Assembly: GCF_032051675.1 (NCBI RefSeq)
Contig: NZ_CP116968.1
Span: forward strand, 1,364,001-1,428,000
DNA: 64,000 nucleotides
Source: Candidatus Nitrospira neomarina
GTDB taxonomy: Bacteria > Nitrospirota > Nitrospiria > Nitrospirales > UBA8639
Direction of reading: 5' to 3'
Part shown: one piece after another, positions 27,697 to 37,805 of the stretch
Position numbering within the stretch: the stretch's first letter is position 1
Layout of the letters: the number at the start of each line of letters is the position of its first letter
Notes under the pieces: generated by a model
Database searches by the model: none
Seen by the model: only the letters and a program-made list of their open reading frames with translations
Told to the model about the DNA's origin: nothing
Made by a program: the position numbers and the translations under genes

Positions 27697-28350
27697 GTGA
27701 AGACACAAGCCAACTGGTTTATCATGGTGTTCATTGTCAGCCTGGGAGTCGTCGGATGTCAGGGGTCGGGGCAGACGGTGAATTTTGATCCCCATGCATT
27801 CCCGACCACGATGAAGGGCACGACCAACCCTCACGAAGATCTGACCATTGTGGTTGAGCCGTTTCAGGATAAACGCGCGCAGAAAACCCGTCTGGGTTCC
27901 CGCACACATTTTTGGGGAGGTGCGACGCATTTTAATGTCTGGAATGGAAACCTCGGCGAAGGCATGGCGGATCTTGCCCTGGAATACCTCCAACAGGAAA
28001 AATGGCAGGCCTCGCGGGCGACAACGTCTGAAGCCGCTGCAGGAAGTGCTCCGGCCGATGTCATCCTGACAGGCGATATTTTGGTCATGGAGGCGAATGC
28101 GAAAACCGGCTTCGGCTTTACGGATATTGAGGTCAAAATACGTGTGGCCTTTGAAGCGAAGAATGCGGTAGATGGCAGCACCGTCCGGATGGTGCTCGGT
28201 GCGAATGGAACCGACAGTGTCGTCACATTCGATCCCAAAGATGTGGAAGAGCTCACCAATCATGTCGCCAAAGACTTGTTCAACCAATTATTTCTAGATC
28301 TGACAGTCAAAGATCGGGCGTTTCAATTAAAATCAGATAGATCATTATAA
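27697..28350 (+). CDS. Lipoprotein of unknown function
   Basis: A protein of about 217 residues starting at GTG 27697, which has GGAGG eight bases upstream; the ATG at 27682 overlaps that site and is unlikely. The N-terminus is a lipoprotein signal (WFIMVFIVSLGVVGC) with the lipobox cysteine followed by Gln, so outer-membrane sorting is expected. The mature part (LTIVVEPFQDKRA, ADLALEYLQQEKW, APADVILTGDILVMEA, DLFNQLFLDL) has the alternation seen in YajG-like lipoproteins and in outer-membrane-associated lipoproteins with an ABC-substrate-like fold, but no family can be assigned with certainty. It precedes the two-component genes by about 230 bp and is not obviously in their operon. Confidence 0.65.
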   Translation: MKTQANWFIMVFIVSLGVVGCQGSGQTVNFDPHAFPTTMKGTTNPHEDLTIVVEPFQDKRAQKTRLGSRTHFWGGATHFNVWNGNLGEGMADLALEYLQQEKWQASRATTSEAAAGSAPADVILTGDILVMEANAKTGFGFTDIEVKIRVAFEAKNAVDGSTVRMVLGANGTDSVVTFDPKDVEELTNHVAKDLFNQLFLDLTVKDRAFQLKSDRSL

Positions 28351-28576
28351 GATGACCGCTCTTTTGCCATTTCTCCCGTTGTGTCCTCTTCACATGCTGT
28401 GGAGAACGAACCCTCATTGTCCCCAAGAGGTGAATCGCTACTAAACATCATGCAAGTCTCGACGGAGAAGGAACGGTCTCCGACTTCCTCCTCAGAAGCG
28501 AACGTTCAAGGTCTCATGGACTATTTATTTTTTTTACTGTCTTCATGGGTCGCTTCACTTGGAAAAGGAGTCGTTG

Positions 28577-29578
28577 ATGGAAACTACTGGTACCGAACCC
28601 TCTGTCCCTCAAGCGAATATTTTAATTGTGGAGGACGAGGAAGGCCCGCGCGAGGCGTTAAAGGTCATTCTTTCCCCCTATTTCAATCTCTTTACGGTTG
28701 ATCGGGCCGAAATCGCGCATCAAATCCTGAAAACCCACCCCATTGATCTCGTCACCCTCGATTTAAAACTCCCTGATCTGTCGGGAAACGACCTCCTTTC
28801 CCAGATTCGAAAAGACGGGAAGGATGTCGATGTCATCATCATCACCGGATATGGCACACTTCAATCGGCCATTGAAGCCATCCGCCACGGAGTGGCCGCC
28901 TATATCCTCAAACCGTTCAATGTGTCCGAGTTGCTCGACACCATCAATAAAACACTCGAACGCCGCCGCCGATATTCCTCCCTGCAAGCGGCGCTTCAGG
29001 CATTTGGAAACCTTTGGGCGTCCGGGATCGATGTCGAATCCGCCCTGGCCAATATTCAAACCCTCCTGGCCGCCAAACATCCTGAGCTGGGTCAACATGG
29101 CAGCCGGGTAAATTTTTATGCGGCTCTGCTCATTGAACATCTCCAGTTAACCCCGGAGGAGCAGGCGGCCATACAACTCGGGGCCTATCTCCATGACATC
29201 GGGAAAATCGGTCTTCATGATCACCTCATTGCCGGGATGCATCCCCCGACGGAACAAGACCAGGAACTTCTCAAATGCCATCCCACGATCGGAGGGAAAA
29301 TGATGAAGGGTCTCCCATTTCATCCCTGCGTCGAACAGATCATCCGCCATCACCATGAAAAATATGACGGGTCCGGATATCCGGAGGGATTAATCGGTGA
29401 ACACATTCCCTTATCGGCACGCATCGTCGGCCTGGCCAATATTTTCGACCATTTCGTGACCGGCTATGGGCCACAAACGGCGATGCCCGTACCGGAAGCC
29501 CGGGAAAAAATTCGTCAGGAAGCGGGGAAAAGCGTCGATCCGAAACTGGCTGATTTGTTTGCGAAAGTCGTCTGGTAA
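28577..29578 (+). CDS. HD-GYP response regulator (probable cyclic-di-GMP phosphodiesterase)
   Basis: A protein of about 333 residues. ATG 28577 has AAAAGGAG six bases upstream; a longer frame from 28559 is unlikely. The receiver domain (residues about 12-130) has the acidic pocket in ILIVEDEEGPREAL, the phospho-acceptor Asp in VTLDLKLPDLSG, and ITGYG and ILKPF at the switch positions. The second half is an HD-GYP domain with YLHDIGKIGLHD, HPTIGGKMM and the full signature HHHEKYDGSGYP, so metal-dependent hydrolysis of cyclic di-GMP is likely. The adjacent hybrid kinase (55 bp downstream) is the natural partner. Confidence 0.9.
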   Translation: METTGTEPSVPQANILIVEDEEGPREALKVILSPYFNLFTVDRAEIAHQILKTHPIDLVTLDLKLPDLSGNDLLSQIRKDGKDVDVIIITGYGTLQSAIEAIRHGVAAYILKPFNVSELLDTINKTLERRRRYSSLQAALQAFGNLWASGIDVESALANIQTLLAAKHPELGQHGSRVNFYAALLIEHLQLTPEEQAAIQLGAYLHDIGKIGLHDHLIAGMHPPTEQDQELLKCHPTIGGKMMKGLPFHPCVEQIIRHHHEKYDGSGYPEGLIGEHIPLSARIVGLANIFDHFVTGYGPQTAMPVPEAREKIRQEAGKSVDPKLADLFAKVVW

Positions 29579-29633
29579 CGATATGCAAGGCTGAAGAAAC
29601 ATGCGCCCATATGAGCCGCCCCAATGAGACATT

Positions 29634-32015
29634 ATGACTAAGAACCGTCAAAAGACTTCAAAAACAATCAGCCCTGTGCAGTCCGTCGAGAAATGGGAGC
29701 AGGCGTTTGATGCCCTGACGGATCATGTCATGATCCTTGACAGCTCAGGGACGATTGTCTGGACCAATCGAGCCATTCGCGACCAGGTCCAACCGCAAAT
29801 CGGCCCATTAGTCGGACATCATTACCGTACGCCCTACTATGGAACGACCATTCCTAAAAATCCTCCGCCGTGGGAAACGGTGTTAGCAGGGGCATTGTCT
29901 GCGGTGGTGGAAACACAGTTCCCGACGATGCCGGGAGATTTCCTCGTCTCCTGCTATCCCCTCTTCGACTCGCACGGCATTCAATGGGGTGCCATCTCGG
30001 TTGTCAAAGATATTACCGAACGCAAACGCATTGATGAAGCGTTACGGAAAATTGCCCAAAGCGACCCGGCTCCCGGCAGCATGGCGTTTCTGCGGTTTTT
30101 GGTAAGAGATCTCTGTCAGGCCTTGAATGTGCCCTATGCCATATTAGCGGAATTGGAATCTCCGGCCCGGCCGCGGACCCACACGGTCGCCATTTGGTCC
30201 AATGGGACTTTCGGGGAAAATATGCCGTGGACCCCTCCTCCCGCGATTTTTGAGCAACTGCTGAAAGTCAAAGGATGCCATGGAGACAATTTGGAATCCT
30301 CGCTCTTTCCTCCGGACTCCCCGCTCGGCTCATGGTCGATCATCAGTTATTTGGGAACGGCCCTCCGTGGCCAGACAGGACAAATTATCGGGATCCTGCT
30401 TGTCTTCAGCCCAATGGCCATCCGCAACATCCATGTGGCCCAATCCATCATTCAACTGTTTGCGGCCAGGGCGGCCGGTGAACTTCAACGTAAAAAGGCC
30501 GAAGATGCCTTGCGGGATAGTGAGCAGCGCTACCGGGCCATCGTCGAACATGCCTATGATTTAATCATCGAAACCACCGCGACGGGTGAATGTCAGTACG
30601 TCACCCCGAATTGTCATAAAGTCCTGGGCTATGAGGCATCCGACATACTGGGGAAAAATTTCTTTGACTTTATCCATCCCGAAGAACGGGGGCCGTTATC
30701 CGAGTCGTTTCATTCTCATCTCAAGGCACTGCAGGAAATTGATATGGTGTGCCGCCTGCAAACGAAACAATCCGAATGGCGATGGTTTGAAAGTCACATC
30801 CACCCCTTCCGGACCAGCATCGGGACAGTCGTGGGAGTCATTGTGACACGGGACATCACCGAATGGAAACGCCTGGAAGATGAACGACTCCGGGCCACCA
30901 AACTTGAGTCGGTTGGCTTACTGGCCGGCGGCATTGCGCATGATTTCAATAATATTCTCACGTCGGTATTTGCCAATATCGGACTGGCCAAAATGGTGAC
31001 CGCCAAACAGTCGCCGCCTCAGGGAGAAAAAGTCATTGAACGACTGGAAGCGGCGGAAAAAGCCTGTTTGCGAGCGCGGGATCTCACCAAGCAACTGCTG
31101 ACCTTTGCGAAAGGCGGCGCCCCGGTCAAAAGCACAACCTCGGTGGCCTCCATTATTACCGACACGGTGCAATTCGCCCTGCGAGGTTCGGCTGTCCGGT
31201 GCACAACGCATCTCCCGGATGACCTCTGGGCGATCGAAGTCGATGAAGGCCAAATCAGTCAGGTGATACAAAATCTTGTGATTAACAGCGATCAGGCCAT
31301 GCCGGATGGAGGCACCATCAGCGTCGTCGCAAACAATTGTCTGGTCATCCCTCAGACCGTGCTGCCCCTGAAACCCGGCAAGTATGTGTGTGTGTCTGTC
31401 GCGGACCAGGGCATCGGCATCCCGGACGATCATCTTCAAAAAATCTTTGATCCCTACTTTACGACCAAACAAAAAGGGAGCGGACTGGGCCTGGCCACGA
31501 CCTATTCGATCATGAAACGCCATGGAGGGCACGTGGCCGTCACCTCTTCACTCGGCAACGGCACATGCTTCACCCTCTATCTCCCCGCCTCAACCTCCCT
31601 GTCCGCCAAAAAGGATGACACTCCGGAAAGTCTCGTGCAAGGCACGGGAAAGATTTTAGTCATGGATGATGAAGAAGACATCCAGGATGTCTTAGGAAAA
31701 ATGCTCGAGCATCTCGGATTCGAGGTGGACTTTGCCGACGATGGAATCAAAGCCGTGGCGCTCTATACCCAAGCCGTTCAGGACGGCCACCCGTATCTGG
31801 CCACCATCCTTGATCTCACGATACCCGGAGGAATGGGAGGCAAGGAGACGTTGCGCCTCATCAAAGACCATGATCCTGATGCGAAGGTCATCGTCTCCAG
31901 CGGGTATTCCAACGACCCGGTCATGGCCCATGCCGGCCAATTCGGATTCTCAGGCTTTATTGCCAAGCCGTATAATCTCCTCGATCTCTCTAAAGTCTTA
32001 ACCCAGATCATTTGA
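29634..32015 (+). CDS. Hybrid sensor histidine kinase (PAS-GAF-PAS-HK-REC)
   Basis: This 793-residue protein has no transmembrane segment, so it senses in the cytoplasm. Order: PAS at about 15-130 (FDALTDHVMILDSSG, ending SVVKDITERKR); a GAF-like domain at about 145-280; a second PAS at about 290-410 (YRAIVEHAYDLIIETTATG, ending VTRDITEWKRLEDE); the dimerisation domain with phospho-acceptor His436 in GGIAHDFNNIL; the ATPase domain with QVIQNLVINSDQAMPDGG, DQGIGIP and GSGLGLATTYSIMK; and a C-terminal receiver with Asp727 in TILDLTIPGGMGG and a switch lysine in FIAKPYN. The GIAHDFNNIL box and C-terminal receiver are typical of NtrB-like hybrid kinases. It probably feeds the HD-GYP regulator encoded directly upstream. 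Confidence 0.9.
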   Translation: MTKNRQKTSKTISPVQSVEKWEQAFDALTDHVMILDSSGTIVWTNRAIRDQVQPQIGPLVGHHYRTPYYGTTIPKNPPPWETVLAGALSAVVETQFPTMPGDFLVSCYPLFDSHGIQWGAISVVKDITERKRIDEALRKIAQSDPAPGSMAFLRFLVRDLCQALNVPYAILAELESPARPRTHTVAIWSNGTFGENMPWTPPPAIFEQLLKVKGCHGDNLESSLFPPDSPLGSWSIISYLGTALRGQTGQIIGILLVFSPMAIRNIHVAQSIIQLFAARAAGELQRKKAEDALRDSEQRYRAIVEHAYDLIIETTATGECQYVTPNCHKVLGYEASDILGKNFFDFIHPEERGPLSESFHSHLKALQEIDMVCRLQTKQSEWRWFESHIHPFRTSIGTVVGVIVTRDITEWKRLEDERLRATKLESVGLLAGGIAHDFNNILTSVFANIGLAKMVTAKQSPPQGEKVIERLEAAEKACLRARDLTKQLLTFAKGGAPVKSTTSVASIITDTVQFALRGSAVRCTTHLPDDLWAIEVDEGQISQVIQNLVINSDQAMPDGGTISVVANNCLVIPQTVLPLKPGKYVCVSVADQGIGIPDDHLQKIFDPYFTTKQKGSGLGLATTYSIMKRHGGHVAVTSSLGNGTCFTLYLPASTSLSAKKDDTPESLVQGTGKILVMDDEEDIQDVLGKMLEHLGFEVDFADDGIKAVALYTQAVQDGHPYLATILDLTIPGGMGGKETLRLIKDHDPDAKVIVSSGYSNDPVMAHAGQFGFSGFIAKPYNLLDLSKVLTQII

Positions 32016-32027
32016 CGGATCTTGCCA

Positions 32028-33068
32028 TCAGGAAGATGGCGACGAAAAATGTTGGGCTAAGGCTTGCGGGGCCAAAATCCCACGTTCCGTAATAATGCCC
32101 GCAATCAGATCGGACGGGGTCACGTCAAACGCCGGATTCCAGACTTCCACACCTTGAGGAGCAATCATCCGACCACTATGCAGAGAGGTCACTTCTGACG
32201 GGCTCCGCTCTTCAATAGGAATGCCGTTCCCATCCGCCGTCTCCATATCAATCGTCGAGGAAGGTGCGGCCACATAAAACGGGATGCCATGGGCATGCGC
32301 TAAGACCGCCACAGCATACGTGCCGATCTTATTGGCGACATCACCATTGGCGGCAATCCGGTCAGCCCCCACGACGCAACAGTGAATTCGGCCCTGGCGC
32401 ATCAGGGCCCCGGCCGCATTATCCGTAATCACCGTCACCGGAATACCATCCTGCTGAAGTTCCCAGGCCGTCAGACGTGCGCCCTGAAGGACCGGGCGGG
32501 TCTCATCGGCAAAGACCCGAATCTGTTTGCCCTGCTCCCAGGCTGCCCGGACCACGCCTAATGCCGTCCCATATCCGGCCGTCGCTAAGGCTCCGGCATT
32601 ACAATGCGTGAGAATATGGTCTCCATCACGAATGATCGCGGCGCCAAACCTGCCAATGGCCCGGTTAACCCGAAGATCCTCCTCCAAAATCGCCAGGGCT
32701 TCTTCCTGTAATCGTTTCTGGATATCGTGAATCGATGACGAGGAGATATCCGTCATCACGCGTGTCATCCGGTCAACGGCCCAGAATAAATTCACGGCGG
32801 TTGGACGGGTCGCGGCCAGCGTGCGGCACACGGTTTCCATATGGGCGGAAAATCCCTCAGAGTGAGTGTCCACATATTGCCTGGCGCCAAGGGCGATACC
32901 TAAAGCCGCCGTCACCCCGATGGCGGGCGCGCCGCGGACGCTTAAATTCCGAATGGATTCAGCCACCTCCTCATATCCCGCACACTCAAGAAACCGCACG
33001 TCTCCCGGGAGCGCACGTTGATCCAGAATCACAACATGATTATTTTTCCATTCAACTGTGGGGATCAT
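32028..33068 (-). CDS. mtnA: S-methyl-5-thioribose-1-phosphate isomerase
   Basis: This protein of about 346 residues converts methylthioribose 1-phosphate to methylthioribulose 1-phosphate in the methionine salvage pathway. Family marks: [17 protein letters not shown], the catalytic cysteine in [12 protein letters not shown], the catalytic aspartate in [19 protein letters not shown], and [12 protein letters not shown]. The length is normal for bacterial MtnA (eIF2B-alpha-like fold). The long frame begins at 33074, but AGGAA lies against that ATG, so the second ATG at 33068 has the better spacing. No other salvage gene is nearby. It is convergent with the kinase gene, only 12 bp away. Confidence 0.95.
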   Translation of the reverse strand: MIPTVEWKNNHVVILDQRALPGDVRFLECAGYEEVAESIRNLSVRGAPAIGVTAALGIALGARQYVDTHSEGFSAHMETVCRTLAATRPTAVNLFWAVDRMTRVMTDISSSSIHDIQKRLQEEALAILEEDLRVNRAIGRFGAAIIRDGDHILTHCNAGALATAGYGTALGVVRAAWEQGKQIRVFADETRPVLQGARLTAWELQQDGIPVTVITDNAAGALMRQGRIHCCVVGADRIAANGDVANKIGTYAVAVLAHAHGIPFYVAAPSSTIDMETADGNGIPIEERSPSEVTSLHSGRMIAPQGVEVWNPAFDVTPSDLIAGIITERGILAPQALAQHFSSPSS

Positions 33069-33177
33069 CCTCATTTCCTTTCACACGAGATGTTAAAGGC
33101 GACTCAATCGGCCCACGGCCCTCCCCCGCCTTCTCTAAATGATCATCCCGCCGTATCCGTCAGCAAAGACGAGAGAA

Positions 33178-36100
33178 TTATAAGGGACCGGGCACGCCGG
33201 ATCGTCCAGCATCACGGGGAGCGGAACCCGCATCCTCCTGAGTGCCATTCAGTAAATCATAAGGCAGGGTCAACGTATTTTTTAATATATCAAACGCCAA
33301 TTGTGCCAAACCGGTCAGCCCGGTTTTCACGGATTCCATGGGCATATACTTGACCTCCGGATCACCCAATGGTCCGTCAATCGAAAACAACGCCGTGGCG
33401 AGGCCTTTCCGATCTCCGGAAAAAATTCGTCCAAAGAGAGGAATATCTTTCAAGATATCGGAATAGACCCCAAAAGGACTGACGGCGGAAATCCCTTCAA
33501 GCCGGTCACGTTTCCAATCATACATGCCTGCGGCAGAGACTTTCATGATGGGACTCTGGATCAACAAATCTTTCGAGGAAAATACTCCGTCTTCCACGGT
33601 GAGCTTGCTGCTCACGGTGGTAAACGGAAATCCGGTCTCTTCAAGATCAACTTTTCCCCGAAGGACCTGAGGTAAATTCAAGAGCGCGAGAATGCGTGGA
33701 AAGATCGTCCCTTTGCGGATATAGCCCTCGCCGAGAGAAATTTTGACACTCCCGTTGAGAGTGGGAATGATTCCCCGGTCATCCCGGCCGTGGCCCTGGA
33801 GCATGCCACGTACCGACATGCTGCCGGTAATCAACCGACGGTCCTCACCAAAAAGGCTCAGGACATGTTCAAAAGGCAAATCCTTCGCCTGAAATGACGC
33901 ACGCATGGCAGCCGGCCGCCCTTCCGGGAGATGGACAAAGAACCGTCCCCCGACCGTGCCGTGTTCTGCCACCATCGATTGAACTTTATCCACCGAGACC
34001 AGTTTGTCATGAATCTTTAACACGGCCGATAATTTTTTTCCGGAAAGCGTCTTATAGCTCGGACGTTCGATATGCACCGAACCCTCCAGTGATCCATTCG
34101 CCGCTAACCATTCGATTCCATCCCGGATGGCCGAACGTCCCTCTTTAGGAATCAGTAAATCAATATCGAATTGCGGCGAGTCAAACATGACACTGGCAAT
34201 CGGTGTGGTCTTCCAGTTTTTCATAAAACCGGTGATGACGGCTTCACTATTCTTCAGGCGAAACTCCATGCGTTTCAAATCAAGCTGATCCTCATCCACT
34301 TTCAATCGAATAAATAAATTCGAAACGGGATCGCTGACCCCCCGAAGCGCCACCACGCCTTCGGTCAACGCCACCCAACCTTTGGTATTCCACCGGGTCC
34401 AATCGGCTCCGCGTCCGCTGCCTTTCAATTGCACTTCGAGAATGCCCGACTGGACATGATCTCCCAAAACACGGATACCTTCCGGCAGCACGCCTAAATA
34501 CACCGGGCCGGAATCAACCCGCGCCTCCCAAGTGACCTCCGAGCGATACCGGATGGTCCCCTGTCCGCGAAGACGAAGCGGGAGCATGATCAGCTCCACG
34601 CGTTCAAAATGAACACGGTTTCCGGGGTGAAACTGTCCATCAAACTCAAGGCGTCCATCCTGACCGGCCTGCTTCTGTAAAAGAGAGGGCACCTCCATGA
34701 AGGCTCCTCGCCCATCAATCCATCCTTTCAGTTTGGGATGACGGGTCGGCCCCGTGAGCGTGACCGAGGCATGAAGCGGACCGGTGATCTGCATCCCTGG
34801 GGATGCCGTCCGTTTTTGGGAAACGGGGAAGAGGTCCTCCCCGGCAAACCCGCCCTGAATGGTGAGCGGCTCAAAACGAGAAGCTTCCTTATAAGTGATG
34901 GTCCCATTCACCGCCACCGGATAGAGGCCCACGTTTCCTTGTAGACCTTCGAACACCGTACTCTCCCGCGAAAAGGTAATAGTACCGTGGCCCTGCGTAA
35001 AAGGCTGAGGCAGCCCGGGAATCTCTATCACCAATCCTTCAGGTTGAAACTCCCCGTACTGGAATTTCAACCCTGGCCCTTCCAACAGATTCCCTGCAAA
35101 CCGGAGACGAAGCAGGCCACTGCCATCCACTACCTTCCAGGCATTCAACAGTCCAAAGTCGGATGGCGCTCCCAACTGCGTCACCACCCGGTGAACCTTC
35201 TCCGCGGGAACAGGCCCTTGAAGGCCCACATCGCCCCACGGGCCTGACTCTTTTAACAGGAAGACGCCTTCCGTCACCTCAACGGGGATACCATCATAGA
35301 TGCCCTGCACCCCGGACAATTGCATGCGATCCGGTTCCACAATCACCGTTCCCCGGATATGATCGGTGGTGGGCCAATCGGGAATACGAACGTACCCATC
35401 GGTTAAATGAAACGTGCCGGTGACCGACGTCTGCACATCCTCACGCGTGGACCCGGTCACACGCGCCTCGGCAATGTTCAACCCCCCTCCCCATTCGCCT
35501 TTCTCCCACACCGGAAGCAGATCATCCGGAATCCACGTCTTGGGCAGATATTGTCGAATCATATCGAGGTCGACATTCGAGGAGCGCATGGAAAACCCCA
35601 TCATCTGATGCCCGTCTTCCAGCATTTCCGTGTTGGCGGAACCATCCAGATCAATAAATGAACTGGAGAAGTCGATATGAGAGAGAGAGAGTCGTGAGGT
35701 TTTGGCATTCTGAACCCAGTTCACCTGAGATTTGACCGACAGCGTACCGGGCACTGCCATAAGCGATTGACCATTGTGCAGATATTCTGCCAGTTGATTG
35801 ATCTCCAGATGATCGGCTTTCACCTTCCCGGAAAATCTGATCTGCTCGAAACCAACCGGTTCGCTGGCAATGGACAGCACCGGGGACGCCCAACGGGCTT
35901 CGAGTTCTCCCTGAATGAAAAAAGGGGCCAGCTCCTGCGTCTGCCGGATTTTTCCGGACAATTCGAAGGATGATCCCATAGTAGGTCCGTCATGAGTGGT
36001 ATCAGAGGCAAAAGCCACATCTTCAATGACAAATCCCCGAACGGTTTCACGCGGCGACTCATCAATGACAATAATTTTACCGTCCGTGACCACAACCTTT

Positions 36101-36537
36101 CCCAGCACCAGAAATTTCGCCGCCGACGCAATGGGAGAGTCGTTGCTGGCATAGCTTAAAAAACGCCATTCCCCGTCGGCCTCACGACGCAATTCAATCT
36201 CGGGAGACTCCACCAGGAATTCACGAACCACAATTTTCTTCATGAGCAACTGCCCGATTCCCAGGTCCAAACTCATGGATTTCGCGCGAAACACCGCATG
36301 CGATTCAGGCTGTTCCTGAACCACAATGTCCAACACCAAAAAATGCGGAGAGGGAAATAAGGCAAAAGACGTCTGCCCCACGGTCACGTGCGAACCAAAC
36401 GTCCGTTGAATTTGTTGCAGCGCCAGAGTCTTCAGATAATCCGGATTCAAAAACAAGGGAAGCACAATCAGGGCAATGGTCAGGACCAGGGCTCCGAGTG
36501 CACCCCACCAGAACATCTGTTTGCCGGACCATCGCAC
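33178..36537 (-). CDS. AsmA-like large envelope protein
   Basis: This 1119-residue protein has a short cytoplasmic start, one N-terminal membrane helix (WWGALGALVLTIALIVLPLF) and a long beta-rich body. GAGGG lies seven bases before GTG 36537. The opening (NPDYLKTLALQQIQRTFG, then FPSPHFLVLDIVVQE) is the AsmA N-terminal pattern, and the C-terminal part (LNGSVKISLGEGYIRKG, LALLNLPQVLRGK, GMYDWKRDRLEG, GRIFSGDRKGLATALFSIDGPLGDPEV) matches the YhdP/AsmA-2 region. Proteins of this group span the periplasm as hydrophobic grooves for phospholipid movement to the outer membrane in enterobacteria; the same role here is an inference. Confidence 0.85.
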   Translation of the reverse strand: MRWSGKQMFWWGALGALVLTIALIVLPLFLNPDYLKTLALQQIQRTFGSHVTVGQTSFALFPSPHFLVLDIVVQEQPESHAVFRAKSMSLDLGIGQLLMKKIVVREFLVESPEIELRREADGEWRFLSYASNDSPIASAAKFLVLGKVVVTDGKIIVIDESPRETVRGFVIEDVAFASDTTHDGPTMGSSFELSGKIRQTQELAPFFIQGELEARWASPVLSIASEPVGFEQIRFSGKVKADHLEINQLAEYLHNGQSLMAVPGTLSVKSQVNWVQNAKTSRLSLSHIDFSSSFIDLDGSANTEMLEDGHQMMGFSMRSSNVDLDMIRQYLPKTWIPDDLLPVWEKGEWGGGLNIAEARVTGSTREDVQTSVTGTFHLTDGYVRIPDWPTTDHIRGTVIVEPDRMQLSGVQGIYDGIPVEVTEGVFLLKESGPWGDVGLQGPVPAEKVHRVVTQLGAPSDFGLLNAWKVVDGSGLLRLRFAGNLLEGPGLKFQYGEFQPEGLVIEIPGLPQPFTQGHGTITFSRESTVFEGLQGNVGLYPVAVNGTITYKEASRFEPLTIQGGFAGEDLFPVSQKRTASPGMQITGPLHASVTLTGPTRHPKLKGWIDGRGAFMEVPSLLQKQAGQDGRLEFDGQFHPGNRVHFERVELIMLPLRLRGQGTIRYRSEVTWEARVDSGPVYLGVLPEGIRVLGDHVQSGILEVQLKGSGRGADWTRWNTKGWVALTEGVVALRGVSDPVSNLFIRLKVDEDQLDLKRMEFRLKNSEAVITGFMKNWKTTPIASVMFDSPQFDIDLLIPKEGRSAIRDGIEWLAANGSLEGSVHIERPSYKTLSGKKLSAVLKIHDKLVSVDKVQSMVAEHGTVGGRFFVHLPEGRPAAMRASFQAKDLPFEHVLSLFGEDRRLITGSMSVRGMLQGHGRDDRGIIPTLNGSVKISLGEGYIRKGTIFPRILALLNLPQVLRGKVDLEETGFPFTTVSSKLTVEDGVFSSKDLLIQSPIMKVSAAGMYDWKRDRLEGISAVSPFGVYSDILKDIPLFGRIFSGDRKGLATALFSIDGPLGDPEVKYMPMESVKTGLTGLAQLAFDILKNTLTLPYDLLNGTQEDAGSAPRDAGRSGVPGPL

Positions 36538-36652
36538 TAGATTACCCTCTTCGGATTACCAGAAACCCAAACCGTTGTGTGTGTAATGTCAGGGATAGAA
36601 GCCATGAAAACCTGTCTTGCATCATACCGAAATCCGTGTGAAATGTAAGAAT

Positions 36653-36774
36653 GGGTCTGTTGAAAAAAGCCACCAGCGGCGTTCTCGCCAATTTCCGATG
36701 CTCACGTACTGGCCGTACGCTCCGCGTCTGAAATTGGCTGTGGCCTTGCTGGATGGACTTTTTTGAACAGACCC
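36653..36774. repeat. Large imperfect palindrome (REP/MITE-like)
   Basis: GGGTCTGTTGAAAAAAGCCA at the left pairs with the right end TGGACTTTTTTGAACAGACC. Inside, GCCAATTTC pairs with GAAATTGGC, and the centre is CGTAC-TGGC-CGTACG-like. The whole 120-bp element can fold on itself almost from end to end. It sits between the divergent AsmA-like and HD-domain genes and ends next to the ribosome binding site of the latter. Confidence 0.75.
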
Positions 36775-36789
36775 TATCGGAGAGGATCC

Positions 36790-37797
36790 ATGAACGGCCA
36801 CCCCTCCCATGTGGAGAACGCCATCGGTTTCTTGACACCTCCCCAGGCCTGGGATATCCTGCCCCACTGTTCAACACTCCATAATCCTTACGCATTTCAT
36901 TATGAGGATTGTACCATTCTAGCCGTCGTGTCCCGGCCACCATTGAAATCCACCCACACCGTTCTCACCCGTACGCAAGTGGCCTCGCTGCTGAGATGGT
37001 ACGAACAGCCGCACCCCGTCAGGCCCGATCGCACGATTCCCGGATATGACAAGGCGCATGCGTTGCGCACGGCACGCCTGTGTGTGGCCGTCGCCGCAGA
37101 CTTAGGCCATCCACTCTCCCGCCTTCGTCAATTTGAAGCCGCCTGTCTGCTGCATGATATGGGGCGGGCCGGACTTGATCCCGCATTATTCGGCCGGATC
37201 TGGTCGTGGGCGAAGGAACAAAAGATTCCGACCAGGCCACGGGAATGGCGGGCCCGCTACCCCCACACCCCCTATGGCCGTGAATCTGACGCCTTCATCG
37301 CACAATATGAAGCCGCCCTACACGCTCGAGGTCTGCCGCTTACCCCTAGGGTCAGGGATCACATCGATATGCGATTGGGATTTGCCCGACGCCTCCACAC
37401 CTACCTCCGTCCGGTAAAAACCGCAATCGCCACCATAGACATTCCCTGGTCCCCCTGGATGGAACGCATCATGTTGTACTATTACTATCCGGAAAAACTC
37501 GAACGCGCCGCCGCCTGGACACACCAACTCGCAGAGATCCTCGTCGCCTGCGAACAACTGGAAGCCTATAGCAATCACCGGCGGGGCAAAGATTATTATG
37601 CGCGCACAGAAGAAAGTTTTGCCGCCGCCTTCGCCTATCTCCGTCAACTCACCGATCAGCGAATCGTCAGTCGCCAGGTTATGGATGTCATCTGCCGGCT
37701 TACCAGGGAAGGCCGTTTTACCACTATTTTACGGCAGGCCAGAGGGGGCACTCTATCAGCCGCCGATCAACAATTTTTACAAACCGTCTCGTGCTGA
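36790..37797 (+). CDS. HD-domain metal-dependent phosphohydrolase
   Basis: A protein of about 335 residues starting at ATG 36790, with AGAGGA directly before it (an in-frame ATG at 36763 would start inside the upstream palindrome). The HD metal site is spread over KAHALRTARLCVAVA and ACLLHDMGRAGLD, the expected His...HD pattern. A later helical segment (MERIMLYYYYPEKLERAA, cut here to the pattern MLYYYYPEKL) is unlike classical HD-GYP, whose GYP motif is missing. Substrate unknown. The stop is 8 bp from the start of the YjbQ gene, so both belong to one transcript, with the HtrA-like gene following. Confidence 0.75.
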   Translation: MNGHPSHVENAIGFLTPPQAWDILPHCSTLHNPYAFHYEDCTILAVVSRPPLKSTHTVLTRTQVASLLRWYEQPHPVRPDRTIPGYDKAHALRTARLCVAVAADLGHPLSRLRQFEAACLLHDMGRAGLDPALFGRIWSWAKEQKIPTRPREWRARYPHTPYGRESDAFIAQYEAALHARGLPLTPRVRDHIDMRLGFARRLHTYLRPVKTAIATIDIPWSPWMERIMLYYYYPEKLERAAAWTHQLAEILVACEQLEAYSNHRRGKDYYARTEESFAAAFAYLRQLTDQRIVSRQVMDVICRLTREGRFTTILRQARGGTLSAADQQFLQTVSC

Positions 37798-37805
37798 GGA
37801 GGCCC

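Noticed and set aside
28381-28701. Plus-strand open frame of 106 codons before the HD-GYP regulator
   Set aside because: It overlaps the true regulator start in another frame, and its second half is a shadow of that gene.
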